From Candidatus Villigracilis propinquus (lineage in GTDB: Bacteria > Chloroflexota > Anaerolineae > Anaerolineales > Villigracilaceae): a DNA stretch of 64,000 bases. The notes under the pieces are model-generated. The model searched no databases, was not told where the DNA came from, and saw nothing but the letters and a program-made list of their open reading frames with translations. The stretch is from the NCBI GenBank assembly GCA_016714565.1, contig JADKDM010000005.1, positions 62,001 to 126,000 on the forward strand, given 5' to 3'. Positions 1-9,707 of this stretch are shown piece after piece. The position numbers were made by a program, and so were the translations under genes. Position 1 is the first letter of the stretch. Every line of letters starts with the position of its first letter.

Positions 1-1473
1 CGTTTTTACCAGTTGGGGGCATTGCCGCGTGTGTTGGATGGTGACGAAGGGTCAGTTGGCCTTTCAGCGCGGCAGACGGTGCAAGGTCCGCTTGCCAATC
101 CCTTTGCCTTGTGGGAAAACTTCGGCGCCCTTTATTTACAGGCGATCAATCTTTCGCTAAAGCTGTTTGGGGTTAATGCGTTTGGCTTACGATTGCTGCC
201 TGCCATTGGTGGGGTGCTGGCCATCCCTTCCCTGTACCTGCTGGCGCGCTGGATCAGCGGGCGCAGGATCGCGTTGATCGCCGTGTTTATCCTTGCATTT
301 TCACATTCTCATATTCATTTCAGCCGCATCGCGTCCGTGGCATATATCCAGGGGACATGGCTGATACCCCTTGAGTTGTACTTCCTGATCAGCGGGCTCG
401 AGAAACGCCAATCCTGGAGAACAGCTTTAAGCGGAATTATTTTAGCGATTCATTTTTCCGTTTATTTGTCATCTCAGGTGGTTTTGGGGGTCATCTTTGT
501 TTTTCTGTTGATCGCCTTCCTGTTTTATCGAAACTGGTTTAAGTCTCGCATTCCGCAGGCGTTGGTCTTTTTAGGCGGTTTTCTGGTTACCATTCTGCCT
601 ACTGTGGTGTACGGATTAAAGAATCCCGGTCAATTTATGTATCGATTGGATCGTGGCGGAACCTTTCAAACCGGGTACCTGACCAATGTAATGGAGGCAA
701 CAGGGCAAAACGCGGCGCAGGTTCTCACAGAACGTGTGGTACATGCCTTTTTATCCCTCACCTATTACCCCGCGCAGGATTTCTATGGTTCTACCGCGCC
801 GATGATGAGCATGATCACAAGTGTCCTATTCCTGGTGGGGCTTGGGCTTGCACTTTGGAGGATTCGAAGACCTGAATACCTGCTTTTGAATGGTTACTTC
901 TGGGGCGCCACCATTTCGATCGGCGTATTTGCGATACCCCCTTCCGCAGATTCATACCGTATGCTCATGGCGCTGCCTGCCGCAGTGATCATGGCGTCTC
1001 TTGGCCTCGATCAGATTCTTGAATTGCTGGAATTGGATGTAAAGACCGCCCGCGTTGCCTACACCATCTCCGTTTCGACCATTCTTGCCAGCCTGCTGGC
1101 CTTCAATTTGTGGACGTATTACGGAGAGTTCGCGGGCAAATGCCTGTTCACGGGAGATCTTCCCGGCAGGTTTGCGTCCTACCTCGGCAGGGAGGCGATC
1201 GGTGTTGAAAACGAAATGCAAGTCTACTTGTTGAGTGATGAAACGTATTACTACGGAAACCATCCCTCAGCTTTTTTTCTTAGCAACAGCAGATCCATTA
1301 ATAACTCCCCCGATTCCATTGACCAGATAGATATCGTCTCCGGTGAAACAATTATTGCACCTCCCAGTCGGATTACTGAATTGGAAGAATGGGTACACGC
1401 GCATCCCGGCGGCGAACTTCATTATCAATATGATTGCGAAACCACCATTCTGCTTTCCTATCGGCTTCCCTAA
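1..1473 (+). CDS. GT-C type glycosyltransferase (GT39/ArnT-like), 5' partial
   Basis: The reading frame is open to the left edge of the window, so the N-terminus is missing. About 490 residues remain. The segment starts with a D-G-D-E-G motif near the edge, which matches the acidic first-loop motif (DE) of polyprenyl-phosphate-dependent GT-C transferases, followed by 8 to 10 hydrophobic helices (for example around residues 45-65, 80-100, 135-165, 180-200, 265-280) and a soluble C-terminal tail. Proteins of this family sit in the membrane and move a sugar from a lipid carrier to protein or lipid. It heads a co-directional glycan cluster and its stop lies only 9 nt before the next start. Substrate cannot be read from sequence. 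Confidence 0.75.
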   Translation, partial: RFYQLGALPRVLDGDEGSVGLSARQTVQGPLANPFALWENFGALYLQAINLSLKLFGVNAFGLRLLPAIGGVLAIPSLYLLARWISGRRIALIAVFILAFSHSHIHFSRIASVAYIQGTWLIPLELYFLISGLEKRQSWRTALSGIILAIHFSVYLSSQVVLGVIFVFLLIAFLFYRNWFKSRIPQALVFLGGFLVTILPTVVYGLKNPGQFMYRLDRGGTFQTGYLTNVMEATGQNAAQVLTERVVHAFLSLTYYPAQDFYGSTAPMMSMITSVLFLVGLGLALWRIRRPEYLLLNGYFWGATISIGVFAIPPSADSYRMLMALPAAVIMASLGLDQILELLELDVKTARVAYTISVSTILASLLAFNLWTYYGEFAGKCLFTGDLPGRFASYLGREAIGVENEMQVYLLSDETYYYGNHPSAFFLSNSRSINNSPDSIDQIDIVSGETIIAPPSRITELEEWVHAHPGGELHYQYDCETTILLSYRLP

Positions 1474-1482
1474 AGAGGAGCA

Positions 1483-2226
1483 TTGGATCCGCGCGAATAC
1501 GAATTGATGTACCAAGTGGAAGATCGTCATTGGTGGTACAAGGGAATGGAGACCATCACACGGACAATGCTCAACCGCTGGGTGCAAATTTCCAACCCAA
1601 GGATATTGGATGCGGGCTGCGGCACAGGAGCAGCCATGACAACCTACCTCGCGGAATATGGAAAAGTGACCGGCGTGGATCTATATCCACAAGCATTGGA
1701 ATTTTGCCGCAAACGGAATGCTCCACGTCTTGCCCGCGCCTCTGTTCTTAATCTGCCGTTTGCTCCTGCTTCCTTTGAGTTGGTCACCAGCTTTGACGTT
1801 TTGTACGAGCGGGCCGTCTCCAGCGAAGGCACAGCTCTGGATGAATTTTTCCGCGTGCTGAGTGCTGGCGGGTACATCCTCCTGCGCCTGCCCGCCTACG
1901 ATTGGCTGCGCGGAAAGCACGATGAACGAGTCCACACCAACCGGCGCTACACCAAAAGACTCGTCAAAGAATTGCTTGAGCAAAGCGGCTTTGCCGTGGA
2001 ACACCTTTCGTATGCCAATACATTTCTTTTTCCATTGGCGGCTGCCAAAAGATTAAGCGAAAGGATTTTCCCGCCAAAAGAGAGTCATTCCGACCTCTCA
2101 TTGAACGCAGGCGGATTCAATTCCATTTTGAAAAATATTCTGGCCAGCGAAGCGCCGTTTGCGGCGCAAACCAGCCTGCCTTATGGATTAAGCGTGTTCG
2201 CCGTTGGTAGAAAAAGAAAGGTGTGA
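1483..2226 (+). CDS. class I SAM-dependent methyltransferase
   Basis: A 247-residue protein with the SAM-binding motif I I-L-D-A-G-C-G-T-G near residue 41 and the acidic V-D-L-Y loop that follows it. The start is a TTG placed 3 nt after AGAGGAG, the only good ribosome binding site there. The N-terminal M-Y-x-x-E-x-x-H-W-W-Y segment is typical of methyltransferases in polysaccharide and lipid-sugar clusters. Its stop overlaps the start of the next gene (TGATG), so the two are translationally coupled. Role inferred: modification of a glycan or lipid carrier; the acceptor is unknown. Confidence 0.8.
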   Translation: MDPREYELMYQVEDRHWWYKGMETITRTMLNRWVQISNPRILDAGCGTGAAMTTYLAEYGKVTGVDLYPQALEFCRKRNAPRLARASVLNLPFAPASFELVTSFDVLYERAVSSEGTALDEFFRVLSAGGYILLRLPAYDWLRGKHDERVHTNRRYTKRLVKELLEQSGFAVEHLSYANTFLFPLAAAKRLSERIFPPKESHSDLSLNAGGFNSILKNILASEAPFAAQTSLPYGLSVFAVGRKRKV

Positions 2227-2978
2227 TGGAGAAGCAAACAAGTCAAAAGAGAATTTCCAGCATCAGCGCGGTATTCCCTGCCTATAACGACGGCGGGACA
2301 ATTGCCAGTATGGTCGCCGCCGCATGGATCGCTTTGAATCAGGTAACCGAAGACTTTGAGATCATCGTCGTCAACGACGGCAGTTCAGATTACACATCCA
2401 CAATGCTTGAAGAAGTCTCCACAAGGTATCCTGAACTTCGAGTGATCACACACCCATATAATCAAGGCTATGGCGCGGCTCTGCGGACAGGGTTTTCAGC
2501 ATCCACAAAAGACTGGGTCTTTTATACCGATGGCGATTCCCAGTACAACCCTTTGGAACTCATCAATCTGGTGGGTGCGCTTCGCGACGGCATAGATGTG
2601 GTCAACGGCTATAAACTGACCCGCAACGACTCCTTAATGCGTATCCTGATCGGACGGGCATATCATTACTTTGTGAAATTCCTCTTCGGCATCCGCATCC
2701 GCGACGTGGATTGCGATTTTCGTTTAATTCCCAGAAGAATTCTTGAAGAGATAGAACTGAAAAGCAACAGCGGCGCGATCTGCCTTGAATTGGTCAAAAA
2801 GATTCAGGATGCCGGATACGTCTTTGCCGAAGTTCCAGTGAACCACTATTCACGGAAATATGGCGTTTCCCAGTTCTTCGTCCCCTGGCGGATCATTCGC
2901 ACTCTGCGCCAGCTTGCAGACCTATATTGGATGCTCGTCATCCGCAAAGAGCATATGCACAACAAAAAAATATTATGA
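2226..2978 (+). CDS. family 2 glycosyltransferase (dolichol-phosphate-mannose synthase-like)
   Basis: A 250-residue GT-A fold protein. It shows the N-terminal P-A-Y-N-D strand, the V-N-D-G-S-S-D nucleotide-binding motif, and D-G-D-S-Q-Y around residue 100, the metal/UDP-binding DxD equivalent of DPM1-type enzymes. No transmembrane helices are seen, so it is probably a peripheral cytoplasmic enzyme that loads a polyprenyl phosphate with a sugar, which would suit the GT-C enzyme at the start of the cluster. ATG at 2226 is chosen because it overlaps the previous stop. The stop overlaps the next start as ATGA. Confidence 0.85.
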   Translation: MEKQTSQKRISSISAVFPAYNDGGTIASMVAAAWIALNQVTEDFEIIVVNDGSSDYTSTMLEEVSTRYPELRVITHPYNQGYGAALRTGFSASTKDWVFYTDGDSQYNPLELINLVGALRDGIDVVNGYKLTRNDSLMRILIGRAYHYFVKFLFGIRIRDVDCDFRLIPRRILEEIELKSNSGAICLELVKKIQDAGYVFAEVPVNHYSRKYGVSQFFVPWRIIRTLRQLADLYWMLVIRKEHMHNKKIL

Positions 2979-3967
2979 TAAATCTCGCATCCATGTTTTT
3001 ACATCAAAGTGTGTTGATCACCGGCGGGCTGGGTTTTATTGGGAGCAACCTCGCGTATAAATTGCTGGGGCTTGGGGCGAAGGTTACCGTGGTGGATACC
3101 CTTGACCCGGATTCAGGCGGGAATCCATTCAATGTGGAAGATATTAAAGACCATATCCAGGTCATTCAAGCAGATATAAACGATGAAGACCAAATGAAAC
3201 GCGCGGTAAAAGGCCAGAAATATTTATTCAACCTCGCGGGACAGATGAGTCATTTGGGGAGTATGCAAGACCCGTTCAAGGATTTGAATGTCAATACCAT
3301 TGGACAGTTGAGGCTATTGGAAGTGTGCAGACAAAATAACCCTGATGTCAGCATTGTTTTTGCAGGGACGCGTCAAGTATATGGCCGTCCGAAATATCTG
3401 CCAGTGGATGAGAATCATTTGCTCACGCCTCTCGATAATAACGGGGTCAGCAAACGCGCGGGGGAGATGTATCACATTGTCTACAACCGTGTGCATGGGA
3501 TGGCAACGTCCGTTTTGCGGATGACGAATGTCTACGGCCCGCGTATGCGGATCAAGGATGACACGCTGAACTTCATCGGCTGGTGGTTTCGTCAGCTTTT
3601 GGAGGAGAAGGATATTCAAATTTTTGGCGACGGTATGCAAATTAGAGACTTGAACCATGTGGATGATGTTGTGACTGCATTATTGTTATGTGCCACTCAT
3701 CCTGCGGCAAATGGAAAGATATACAACCTTGGCGGTGAGCCGATCAATCTTCTCAACCTTGCGAAATTGATGATCGAGGTAAATGGCAGTGGGAATTATA
3801 AAATCGTGCCATTCCCTGAAAACCGCAAACGGATCGATATCGGCGATTATCACGGCGATTACAGCCTGATTAAGGCGGATGTCGGCTGGCAGCCGCAAGT
3901 CCCTCTTCGGGATGGCATTGCAAAGCTATTGGATTTCTACCGCACGAATAAGAAACATTATTTTTAG
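2975..3967 (+). CDS. NAD-dependent sugar epimerase/dehydratase (extended SDR)
   Basis: 330 residues starting at the ATG in an ATGA overlap with the glycosyltransferase. The Rossmann motif G-G-L-G-F-I-G-S-N-L lies near the N-terminus, and the V-Y-G-P-R-M motif in the middle is usual for nucleotide-sugar epimerases and dehydratases. The position that normally holds the catalytic Tyr of YxxxK reads N-G-V-S-K, so Lys is kept but Tyr is replaced by Asn; activity may differ from a standard epimerase. It probably makes or modifies a nucleotide sugar for the cluster. A small inverted repeat follows the gene. Confidence 0.8.
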   Translation: MINLASMFLHQSVLITGGLGFIGSNLAYKLLGLGAKVTVVDTLDPDSGGNPFNVEDIKDHIQVIQADINDEDQMKRAVKGQKYLFNLAGQMSHLGSMQDPFKDLNVNTIGQLRLLEVCRQNNPDVSIVFAGTRQVYGRPKYLPVDENHLLTPLDNNGVSKRAGEMYHIVYNRVHGMATSVLRMTNVYGPRMRIKDDTLNFIGWWFRQLLEEKDIQIFGDGMQIRDLNHVDDVVTALLLCATHPAANGKIYNLGGEPINLLNLAKLMIEVNGSGNYKIVPFPENRKRIDIGDYHGDYSLIKADVGWQPQVPLRDGIAKLLDFYRTNKKHYF

Positions 3968-3983
3968 ATCACGATTTGAGTAA

Positions 3984-4002
3984 GTCAGGCTTTCAGCCTG
4001 AC
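3984..4002 (+). other. inverted repeat between epimerase and aminotransferase genes
   Basis: GTCAGGC and GCCTGAC form a perfect 7-bp stem with a 5-nt loop, followed by a short ATTTTC. It could be a weak terminator or an RNA processing site; the tail is poor in T. Confidence 0.4.
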
Positions 4003-4032
4003 ATTTTCTGAAAACCCACCAACGAACAAATT

Positions 4033-5166
4033 ATGGAAGATATCCCAGTCATAGACCTGAAAAAACAATATGAATCCATTCGCCCGGAATTGGATGATGC
4101 GATTGCGCGTGTTTTGGCGAAGGGTTCATTCATCCTTGGCGCGGAAGTGACGGCTTTTGAAAAGGAGTTCGCTGAATACTGCGGAGTTTCTCATGCGGTA
4201 GGTGTCGCTTCCGGTACGGAGGCGTTGCAGTTGGCATTGCTGGCTTGCGGCGTGGGTGAAAATGATGAGGTGCTAACTACTGCCCATACAGCAGTGGCAA
4301 CTGTCAGCGCGATTGAGGCGACGGGCGCTCGTCCCGTTCTGGTGGATATTGATCCCGCACGTTATGCGCTGGATCCGAATCTGCTTGAAAAATCCATCAC
4401 CCCGCGGACTCGTGCCATTATTCCAGTCCATTTGTATGGCTGTCCGGTGGATATGAATCCTGTTATCCAATTTGCGCGCAAGAAAAATTTATTCGTCGTG
4501 GAAGATTGTTCGCAGGCACATGGCGCTTTGTATGAGGGACGTAAGGTCGGCTCGTTGGGAGATATTGCCGCGTTTAGCTTTTACCCAACCAAGAACCTCG
4601 GCGCGTTTGGAGATGGGGGGGCGGTGGTGACAGATAATGCTGAGTTGGCGGAAAGAGTGCGCTTGCTGCGCCAGTATGGTTGGAAGGAACATTACATCAG
4701 TTCGGTGAAGGGAATCAACAGCCGGTTGGATGAATTGCAGGCAGCGATCTTGCGCGTTAAACTGCGCCATTTGGATGATTGGAATCTGCGGCGAAGGGAA
4801 CTGGCGAATTTATATTTTGAATTGCTCGCCGATACGGAATTGGTTTTGCCCACCTTGTCTGAAAATTCATTGCATGTATTTCATCAGTTTGTCGTTCGCC
4901 ATCCACAACGGGATGCGTTGAAGGAATACTTGAAGGAGCGGGGAATTCATTCTTTGATCCACTATCCCATGCCAATTCACCTTCAACCTGCTTACGCGGA
5001 ACTTGGCTATTCTGCGGGCAGCCTGCCCAATACCGAATTGGCTTCGCGGGAGGTGCTATCTTTGCCTTTATATCCTGAATTGACCGAGGAACAAATTCGG
5101 TGGGTTTGTCAAAATGTAATCGATTTTTTTGACCGCATAGCGAAACCTTTTTTCAAATCGGTGTAA
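4033..5166 (+). CDS. DegT/DnrJ/EryC1/StrS family sugar aminotransferase
   Basis: 377 residues, PLP-dependent fold type I. It shows the I-D-L-x-x-Q-Y N-terminal motif, S-G-T-E-A-L near residue 60, V-E-D-C-S-Q-A-H-G near 157 and the lysine of S-F-Y-P-T-K-N-L-G that forms the PLP Schiff base near 187. The family transaminates nucleotide-linked keto sugars with glutamate as amino donor. Together with the preceding epimerase it suggests an amino-sugar in the surface glycan. The exact sugar is unknown. A 65-nt gap with a small hairpin separates it from the epimerase gene. Confidence 0.9.
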   Translation: MEDIPVIDLKKQYESIRPELDDAIARVLAKGSFILGAEVTAFEKEFAEYCGVSHAVGVASGTEALQLALLACGVGENDEVLTTAHTAVATVSAIEATGARPVLVDIDPARYALDPNLLEKSITPRTRAIIPVHLYGCPVDMNPVIQFARKKNLFVVEDCSQAHGALYEGRKVGSLGDIAAFSFYPTKNLGAFGDGGAVVTDNAELAERVRLLRQYGWKEHYISSVKGINSRLDELQAAILRVKLRHLDDWNLRRRELANLYFELLADTELVLPTLSENSLHVFHQFVVRHPQRDALKEYLKERGIHSLIHYPMPIHLQPAYAELGYSAGSLPNTELASREVLSLPLYPELTEEQIRWVCQNVIDFFDRIAKPFFKSV

Positions 5167-5280
5167 GAATATATATGTATCGGAGGTTCTTGCCCAAAAT
5201 TATGACAAAAGGAACTATTCTCTTTCGGTAAGTCATGCGATAATTTATTAAAGCTAGTCATTCAAATTCTTGGAGGCACT

Positions 5281-7536
5281 ATGGCTAAAATAACGCGCGA
5301 AGATGCACTTGAATATCACCGTCTAAAGGGCAAGCCCGGCAAAGTGGCGATCATCCCCACCAAACCGATGGACACGCAACGAGACTTGAGTTTGGCATAT
5401 TCTCCCGGTGTTGCGGAGCCTGTTTTGGAGATCGAAAAGAATCCCGATGACGCTTATGAATACACTTCCAAAGGAAACCTGGTGGCGGTCGTTTCCAACG
5501 GCACAGCCATTCTCGGCCTTGGTGATCGCGGCGCGCTGGCAAGCAAGCCCGTTATGGAAGGCAAAGGGGTGCTATTTAAGAAATTTGCGGATATTGACGT
5601 TTTTGACATCGAATTGAATTCACACGACCCTGATGAAATTATCAAGGTCGTTGCAGCGATCTCTCCTACGTTTGGCGGGATCAATCTCGAAGACATTAAA
5701 GCCCCTGAATGTTTTTACATCGAAGAAGAACTGAAGAAGATGCTGAACATTCCGGTCTTCCACGATGACCAGCATGGTACTGCGATCATTTCTTCGGCAG
5801 CCTTGGCAAATGCGCTGGAGATCGTAGGCAAGCGGCATGATGAGATACGCATTGTCATTTCAGGTGCGGGCGCTTCGGCGATCTCCTGTGCTGAATTGGC
5901 GATCCGCTGGGGCGTGAAACGCGAGAACATCATGCTTTGCGACAGCAAGGGCGTTGTATACAAAGGCCGCAAGGAAGGCATGAACAAATACAAGGAACGT
6001 TTCCTTGTTGAGACCGATGCCCGCACATTGACCGATGCCCTGCGCGGCGCGGATGTGTTCTACGGTTTGTCCGTTGCCAACGTGATGACCCCTGAAATGG
6101 TCAAGCTGATGGCCTCAGACCCGATCATCTTTGCAATGGCGAATCCCGACCCGGAGATCAGGCCCGAGCTTGCGAAAGCTGCGCGCAGTGATGTCATCAT
6201 TGCGACAGGCCGTTCTGACTATGCAAATCAAGTCAATAACGTGCTGGGCTTCCCGTTCATCTTCCGCGGTGCGTTGGATGTGCGTGCAAAGCAGATCAAT
6301 GAAGAGATGAAGTTTGCCGCGTCTCAGGCATTGGCGGCATTGACAAAGGAAGACGTACCCGATTCTGTCATCCGCGCGTATGGTGGTGTGGCGATGAAGT
6401 TTGGGCGAGAATATATTTTGCCAACTCCGCTTGATCCGCGCGTGTTGTTGTGGGAAGCACCAGCCGTCGCTGAGATGGCAATGAAGACCGGTGTGGCACG
6501 CAAGAAGATTGATATTGACGAGTACAAGGAACAGCTTGCATACCGTCAGGGCAAGGGCGAGAGGATCCGCTATTTCTTCCAGAATAAGGCGCGTTCTTCA
6601 GGCGGTACAAAACGTATCGCGTTTGCAGAAGGCGAAGAGCAAAAGATCATCCGTGCCGCGTATCAAATTCAGGAAGAGGGCATCGCCACTCCTGTGTTGA
6701 TCGGCCGCGCAAGTGTGATCGAAGGCCATCTCAATAACCTCGGTTTGGACTATAAACCGGAGATCGTTGATCCCAGCACATTTGGTAAGCTGGATGCGTA
6801 TGCCAAAGCCTTCTATGAAATTCGCCAACGCAAAGGTGTGATGGCAAATGACGCGGTCAAGAAGGTGCAAGACCCCAACATCTTCGGTTCGTTGATGGTG
6901 AAGATGGGCGATGCCGATGCCTTTGTTTCAGGATTGACCTACGATTATCCAGAAGTGATCCGTCCTGCGTTGCAAATTCACCACACGGCTGCGGGTGCAA
7001 CCCGCGCCGCAGGCGTATATATCATGATCTTCGAGGAAAAAGTTTTCCTCTTCACTGATGCTACTGTCAATATTGACCCAACCGCAGAAGACCTTGCAGA
7101 AATTGCAACCCTTGCAGCAGATTACGCGGTCAAGCTCGAAATTGACCCGCATGTGGCATTCCTTTCCTTCTCCAATTTTGGCTCCACCCCGCACCCGCTT
7201 TCGGACAAGGTCCGCAAGGCTGTGGCGTTGGTCAAGGCTCGCCGCCCCGACCTGCGCGTGGATGGTGAAATGCAAGCCGACACTGCCGTAGTCCCAGAGA
7301 TTGCGGAAGAGCGCTATCCGTTCAGCGCAGTGAAAGATGCGAACGTGCTCGTGTTCCCGTCGCTTGAGTCTGCGAATATTGCGTACAAGCTGCTGGCTCG
7401 CCTGGGCAATGCCAAGGCAATCGGCCCCATTTTGCTCGGCGTGGGCGCACCTGTCCATGTGCTGCAAACGGGTGATGATGTGAATGCCATCGTGCAGATC
7501 GCTTCTGTTGCGGTGATGGATGCGATGGGTAGATAA
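5281..7536 (+). CDS. maeB: NADP-type malic enzyme fused to a phosphotransacetylase-like domain
   Basis: 751 residues, the normal length of MaeB. The N-terminal 420 residues are malic enzyme (S-L-A-Y-S-P-G-V-A, the D-D-Q-H-G-T-A motif near 160, and the Rossmann G-A-G-A-S-A). The C-terminal 320 residues resemble phosphate acetyltransferase, which in MaeB proteins is regulatory (acetyl-CoA sensing) rather than catalytic. It decarboxylates malate to pyruvate and yields NAD(P)H. GGAGG lies 6 nt before the ATG. A terminator follows, so the gene looks monocistronic. Confidence 0.93.
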   Translation: MAKITREDALEYHRLKGKPGKVAIIPTKPMDTQRDLSLAYSPGVAEPVLEIEKNPDDAYEYTSKGNLVAVVSNGTAILGLGDRGALASKPVMEGKGVLFKKFADIDVFDIELNSHDPDEIIKVVAAISPTFGGINLEDIKAPECFYIEEELKKMLNIPVFHDDQHGTAIISSAALANALEIVGKRHDEIRIVISGAGASAISCAELAIRWGVKRENIMLCDSKGVVYKGRKEGMNKYKERFLVETDARTLTDALRGADVFYGLSVANVMTPEMVKLMASDPIIFAMANPDPEIRPELAKAARSDVIIATGRSDYANQVNNVLGFPFIFRGALDVRAKQINEEMKFAASQALAALTKEDVPDSVIRAYGGVAMKFGREYILPTPLDPRVLLWEAPAVAEMAMKTGVARKKIDIDEYKEQLAYRQGKGERIRYFFQNKARSSGGTKRIAFAEGEEQKIIRAAYQIQEEGIATPVLIGRASVIEGHLNNLGLDYKPEIVDPSTFGKLDAYAKAFYEIRQRKGVMANDAVKKVQDPNIFGSLMVKMGDADAFVSGLTYDYPEVIRPALQIHHTAAGATRAAGVYIMIFEEKVFLFTDATVNIDPTAEDLAEIATLAADYAVKLEIDPHVAFLSFSNFGSTPHPLSDKVRKAVALVKARRPDLRVDGEMQADTAVVPEIAEERYPFSAVKDANVLVFPSLESANIAYKLLARLGNAKAIGPILLGVGAPVHVLQTGDDVNAIVQIASVAVMDAMGR

Positions 7537-7569
7537 AAAAAAGTAACAAGTAACGAGTAATAAGTTGTG

Positions 7570-7604
7570 ACTCGCCTTGAATTTTGTTCGAGGCGAGTTT
7601 TGTT
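7570..7604 (+). terminator. rho-independent terminator after maeB
   Basis: Twelve-base arms ACTCGCCTTGAA and TTCGAGGCGAGT with a 5-nt loop, followed by TTTTGTT. It lies 33 nt after the malic enzyme stop. Confidence 0.8.
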
Positions 7605-7637
7605 ATACTCGGCGTAATCTTTGAAAAAGGAAGCTTC

Positions 7638-8886
7638 ATGAACGATCTTGAATCTATTGCGCGAAAAATTACGGGTATTTTGTTTGCGCAGCAATCTCTT
7701 GCTTCTGCAGGGTTTATTGCGGCGGCTACGCTTAATTCAATCGTAGGCAAAGAGCTTAGCAATAACTCAAGCTGGGCGGGCGTGCCGACGGCGGTCTATT
7801 TGCTGGCAGGGCGCATTCGCTGCGTTTATGTGGGGATATGTATTCGATGCGATCGGTCGCCGCGGCGGCTTGGTGACAGGTTTAAGCCTGGGCGTGCTCG
7901 GTTCTGGCATCACGTTTTATGCAATTGCCATTCATTCTTTTCCCGTTTTTCTTGGCGGCATGGTGTTGATGGGCATTGCGAATGCCGCGGTGCAACTCGG
8001 TCGCTTTGCGGCGGCGGAGGTGAATCGTCCCGAACATCGCGGGCGCGCGATCTCGAATGTGGTTATCGGTGGCACGGTCGGCTCGGTGGTTGGCCCATTC
8101 GTGGCGGGGCCAGCAGGTGGACTCGTTGGCTCGTGGGGCATCGATGAATTGGCAGGCGCGTATCTCGTCGCGTTGATCCTGTTTGCGATTGCGGCGGTGG
8201 TTGTGTTTTTTGGCCTGCGCCCCGACCCGCGCGAGATCGGCAAAGAGGTGGCGGAAAAATTCCCAGAAACAGTATCAGGCACGGGCGAAGTAAGAGGCGT
8301 GCTTCAGATTTTGCGTCAGCCTGCCGCTTTGGTCGCAGTCATCAGTATGGTTCTTGGTCAAATGGTGATGGTGTTGGTGATGGTGATCACATCGCTGCAC
8401 ATGCGTGACCATCATCATGAATTGACTGATATTTCTGCGGTGATCGCATCTCACACGTTTGGGATGTATGCCTTCTCGATCATTTCAGGTCGCCTCGCGG
8501 ACCGCTGGGGGCGGGGCGCTGTTATTCTGATAGGTTCGGCCACGCTGGTAATTTCCTGCATTGCCGCGACGATCTCTCCCGATGTGCTGCCGTTGAGTGT
8601 GGCGTTATTTTTGCTTGGCCTCGGTTGGAATTTTTGTTTCGTGGGCGGCTCCACGTTGCTTGCCGATCAGCTTTCTCCGTTGGAACGTTCGCGCACGCAG
8701 GGATTCAATGACCTGCTGGTTGGGCTGGCATCTGCGCTCGGAAGTTTGGAAAGTGGATTTATCTTTGCTTCGCTGGGATACAACATGATGGCGTATGTCA
8801 GCGCGGCGTTTGCATTGATCCCGTTTGCGGTTGTGATCGTGTGGATGATGAAAAACAAACCCGCAGCTTTATCCGCGGATAAGTAG
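7638..8886 (+). pseudogene. MFS transporter interrupted by a one-base frameshift
   Basis: The product starts at ATG 7638 (M-N-D-L-E-S) after GAAAAAGGAAGC, runs about 57 residues, then the frame changes near 7809-7813. Removing one base there restores L-L-A-G-A-F-A-A-F-M-W-G-Y and an uninterrupted 415-residue protein of normal MFS length. The second half has the usual MFS loop G-R-R-G-G between helices 2 and 3 and about 10 hydrophobic helices. The downstream fragment is long and intact, so a sequencing error is as likely as a real lesion. Substrate unknown. Confidence 0.75.
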
Positions 8887-8902
8887 TAAGATAGAACACG
8901 AG

Positions 8903-8944
8903 AATCAAAAAAGCAGCGACATGAAATGCGCTGCTTTTTTGATT
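8903..8944. terminator. bidirectional terminator
   Basis: Perfect 16-bp arms AATCAAAAAAGCAGCG and CGCTGCTTTTTTGATT around a 10-nt loop between the convergent MFS gene and the minus-strand gene that ends at 8960. T-runs exist in both directions. Confidence 0.9.
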
Positions 8945-8959
8945 TATTACTTGCAGGAA

Positions 8960-9649
8960 TTATCCAGCAGTTCGTTTTGGCTTTACGCCGCTCTTCATGC
9001 CCGTGGAACGCAATCCCTTTGCGCCTGTAGTGACATTGGGTTTTGCTGCGACTGGCGCGGCAGCGGTTGTGATCTGTTTGCCGAACAAGCCGAACGCAGC
9101 ATCCAAAGTTTTTGAGGCAGCGGCTTCATCCAAACCAGTGGACTTGGAAATTTCCTTCACCATGCCGCTGGTTTCATAAATGCTTTTATCAACTTTGCCA
9201 GAACTCATTTGGCCGATCATGTCATCTAGATTAAATGAATTTGAATCGCGTCCTGATGTGGGGTGGTGGGAGAGCAGCTTGTGTGCCACGAAGGAAACGA
9301 CAACCATAGCGATCTCAGGCGGGATATTCACCTTTTTGGCAAGTTTTGCCACGTATGGCTGAAGCAGCATCATGATCGGGTCGCTTGCTGCGGAAGATTG
9401 AGTTGCGCCGCTCTGGTTATTGCCCATGAACATTTCAAGCATGCCCATCATGTCTCCAAGTCCGCCGCCAGATTGTGTCTGTTGCTGCTGTTGTTGATAA
9501 CCAGCGGGAGCCACAGGAGCATGAGACTGGCCTTGTGCTCCGCTGAGCAGGCCGCCGATGAGGTCGGTCATTGGGTCTGAGCCTTGGGCGGAGGAACCTC
9601 CCTGCTGACGGGAGTTGACAAGCACTTTGAGGATATCTTCCATAGACAT
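8960..9649 (-). CDS. hypothetical protein, DUF937-like, Gln/Gly-rich
   Basis: 229 residues, no signal peptide. Residues 1-35 are a short helical region, followed by a low-complexity Gln/Gly/Ala stretch with a run of Gln near 53-58, then helices D-P-I-M-M-L-L-Q-P-Y-V around 90-130, and a Lys-rich basic tail. The layout resembles DUF937 proteins, whose function is not established. The start is the first ATG of ATG-TCT-ATG, 7 nt after AAGGAG. The fmdB-like gene lies upstream on the same strand, separated by a perfect palindrome. Confidence 0.55.
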   Translation of the reverse strand: MSMEDILKVLVNSRQQGGSSAQGSDPMTDLIGGLLSGAQGQSHAPVAPAGYQQQQQQTQSGGGLGDMMGMLEMFMGNNQSGATQSSAASDPIMMLLQPYVAKLAKKVNIPPEIAMVVVSFVAHKLLSHHPTSGRDSNSFNLDDMIGQMSSGKVDKSIYETSGMVKEISKSTGLDEAAASKTLDAAFGLFGKQITTAAAPVAAKPNVTTGAKGLRSTGMKSGVKPKRTAG

Positions 9650-9673
9650 AGCATTTCTCCTTTTAATGAAAGG

Positions 9674-9695
9674 AAGCGCGGCTTAAGCCGCGCTT
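9674..9695. terminator. perfect palindrome, probable terminator of the FmdB-type gene
   Basis: Nine-base GC-rich arms (AAGCGCGGC and GCCGCGCTT) joined by TTAA, followed on the minus strand by CCTTTC. It sits between the fmdB-like stop and the ribosome binding site of the next minus-strand gene. Confidence 0.6.
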
Positions 9696-9707
9696 TCCAA
9701 TAATCGC

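Noticed and set aside
6928..7467. 179-residue minus-strand frame inside maeB
   Set aside because: It is a shadow of the GC-rich coding strand, with no ribosome binding site and no recognisable domain.
7092..7536. Separate phosphotransacetylase gene in the C-terminal part of maeB
   Set aside because: It is continuous with the malic enzyme frame, and the fused length of about 750 residues is normal for MaeB.
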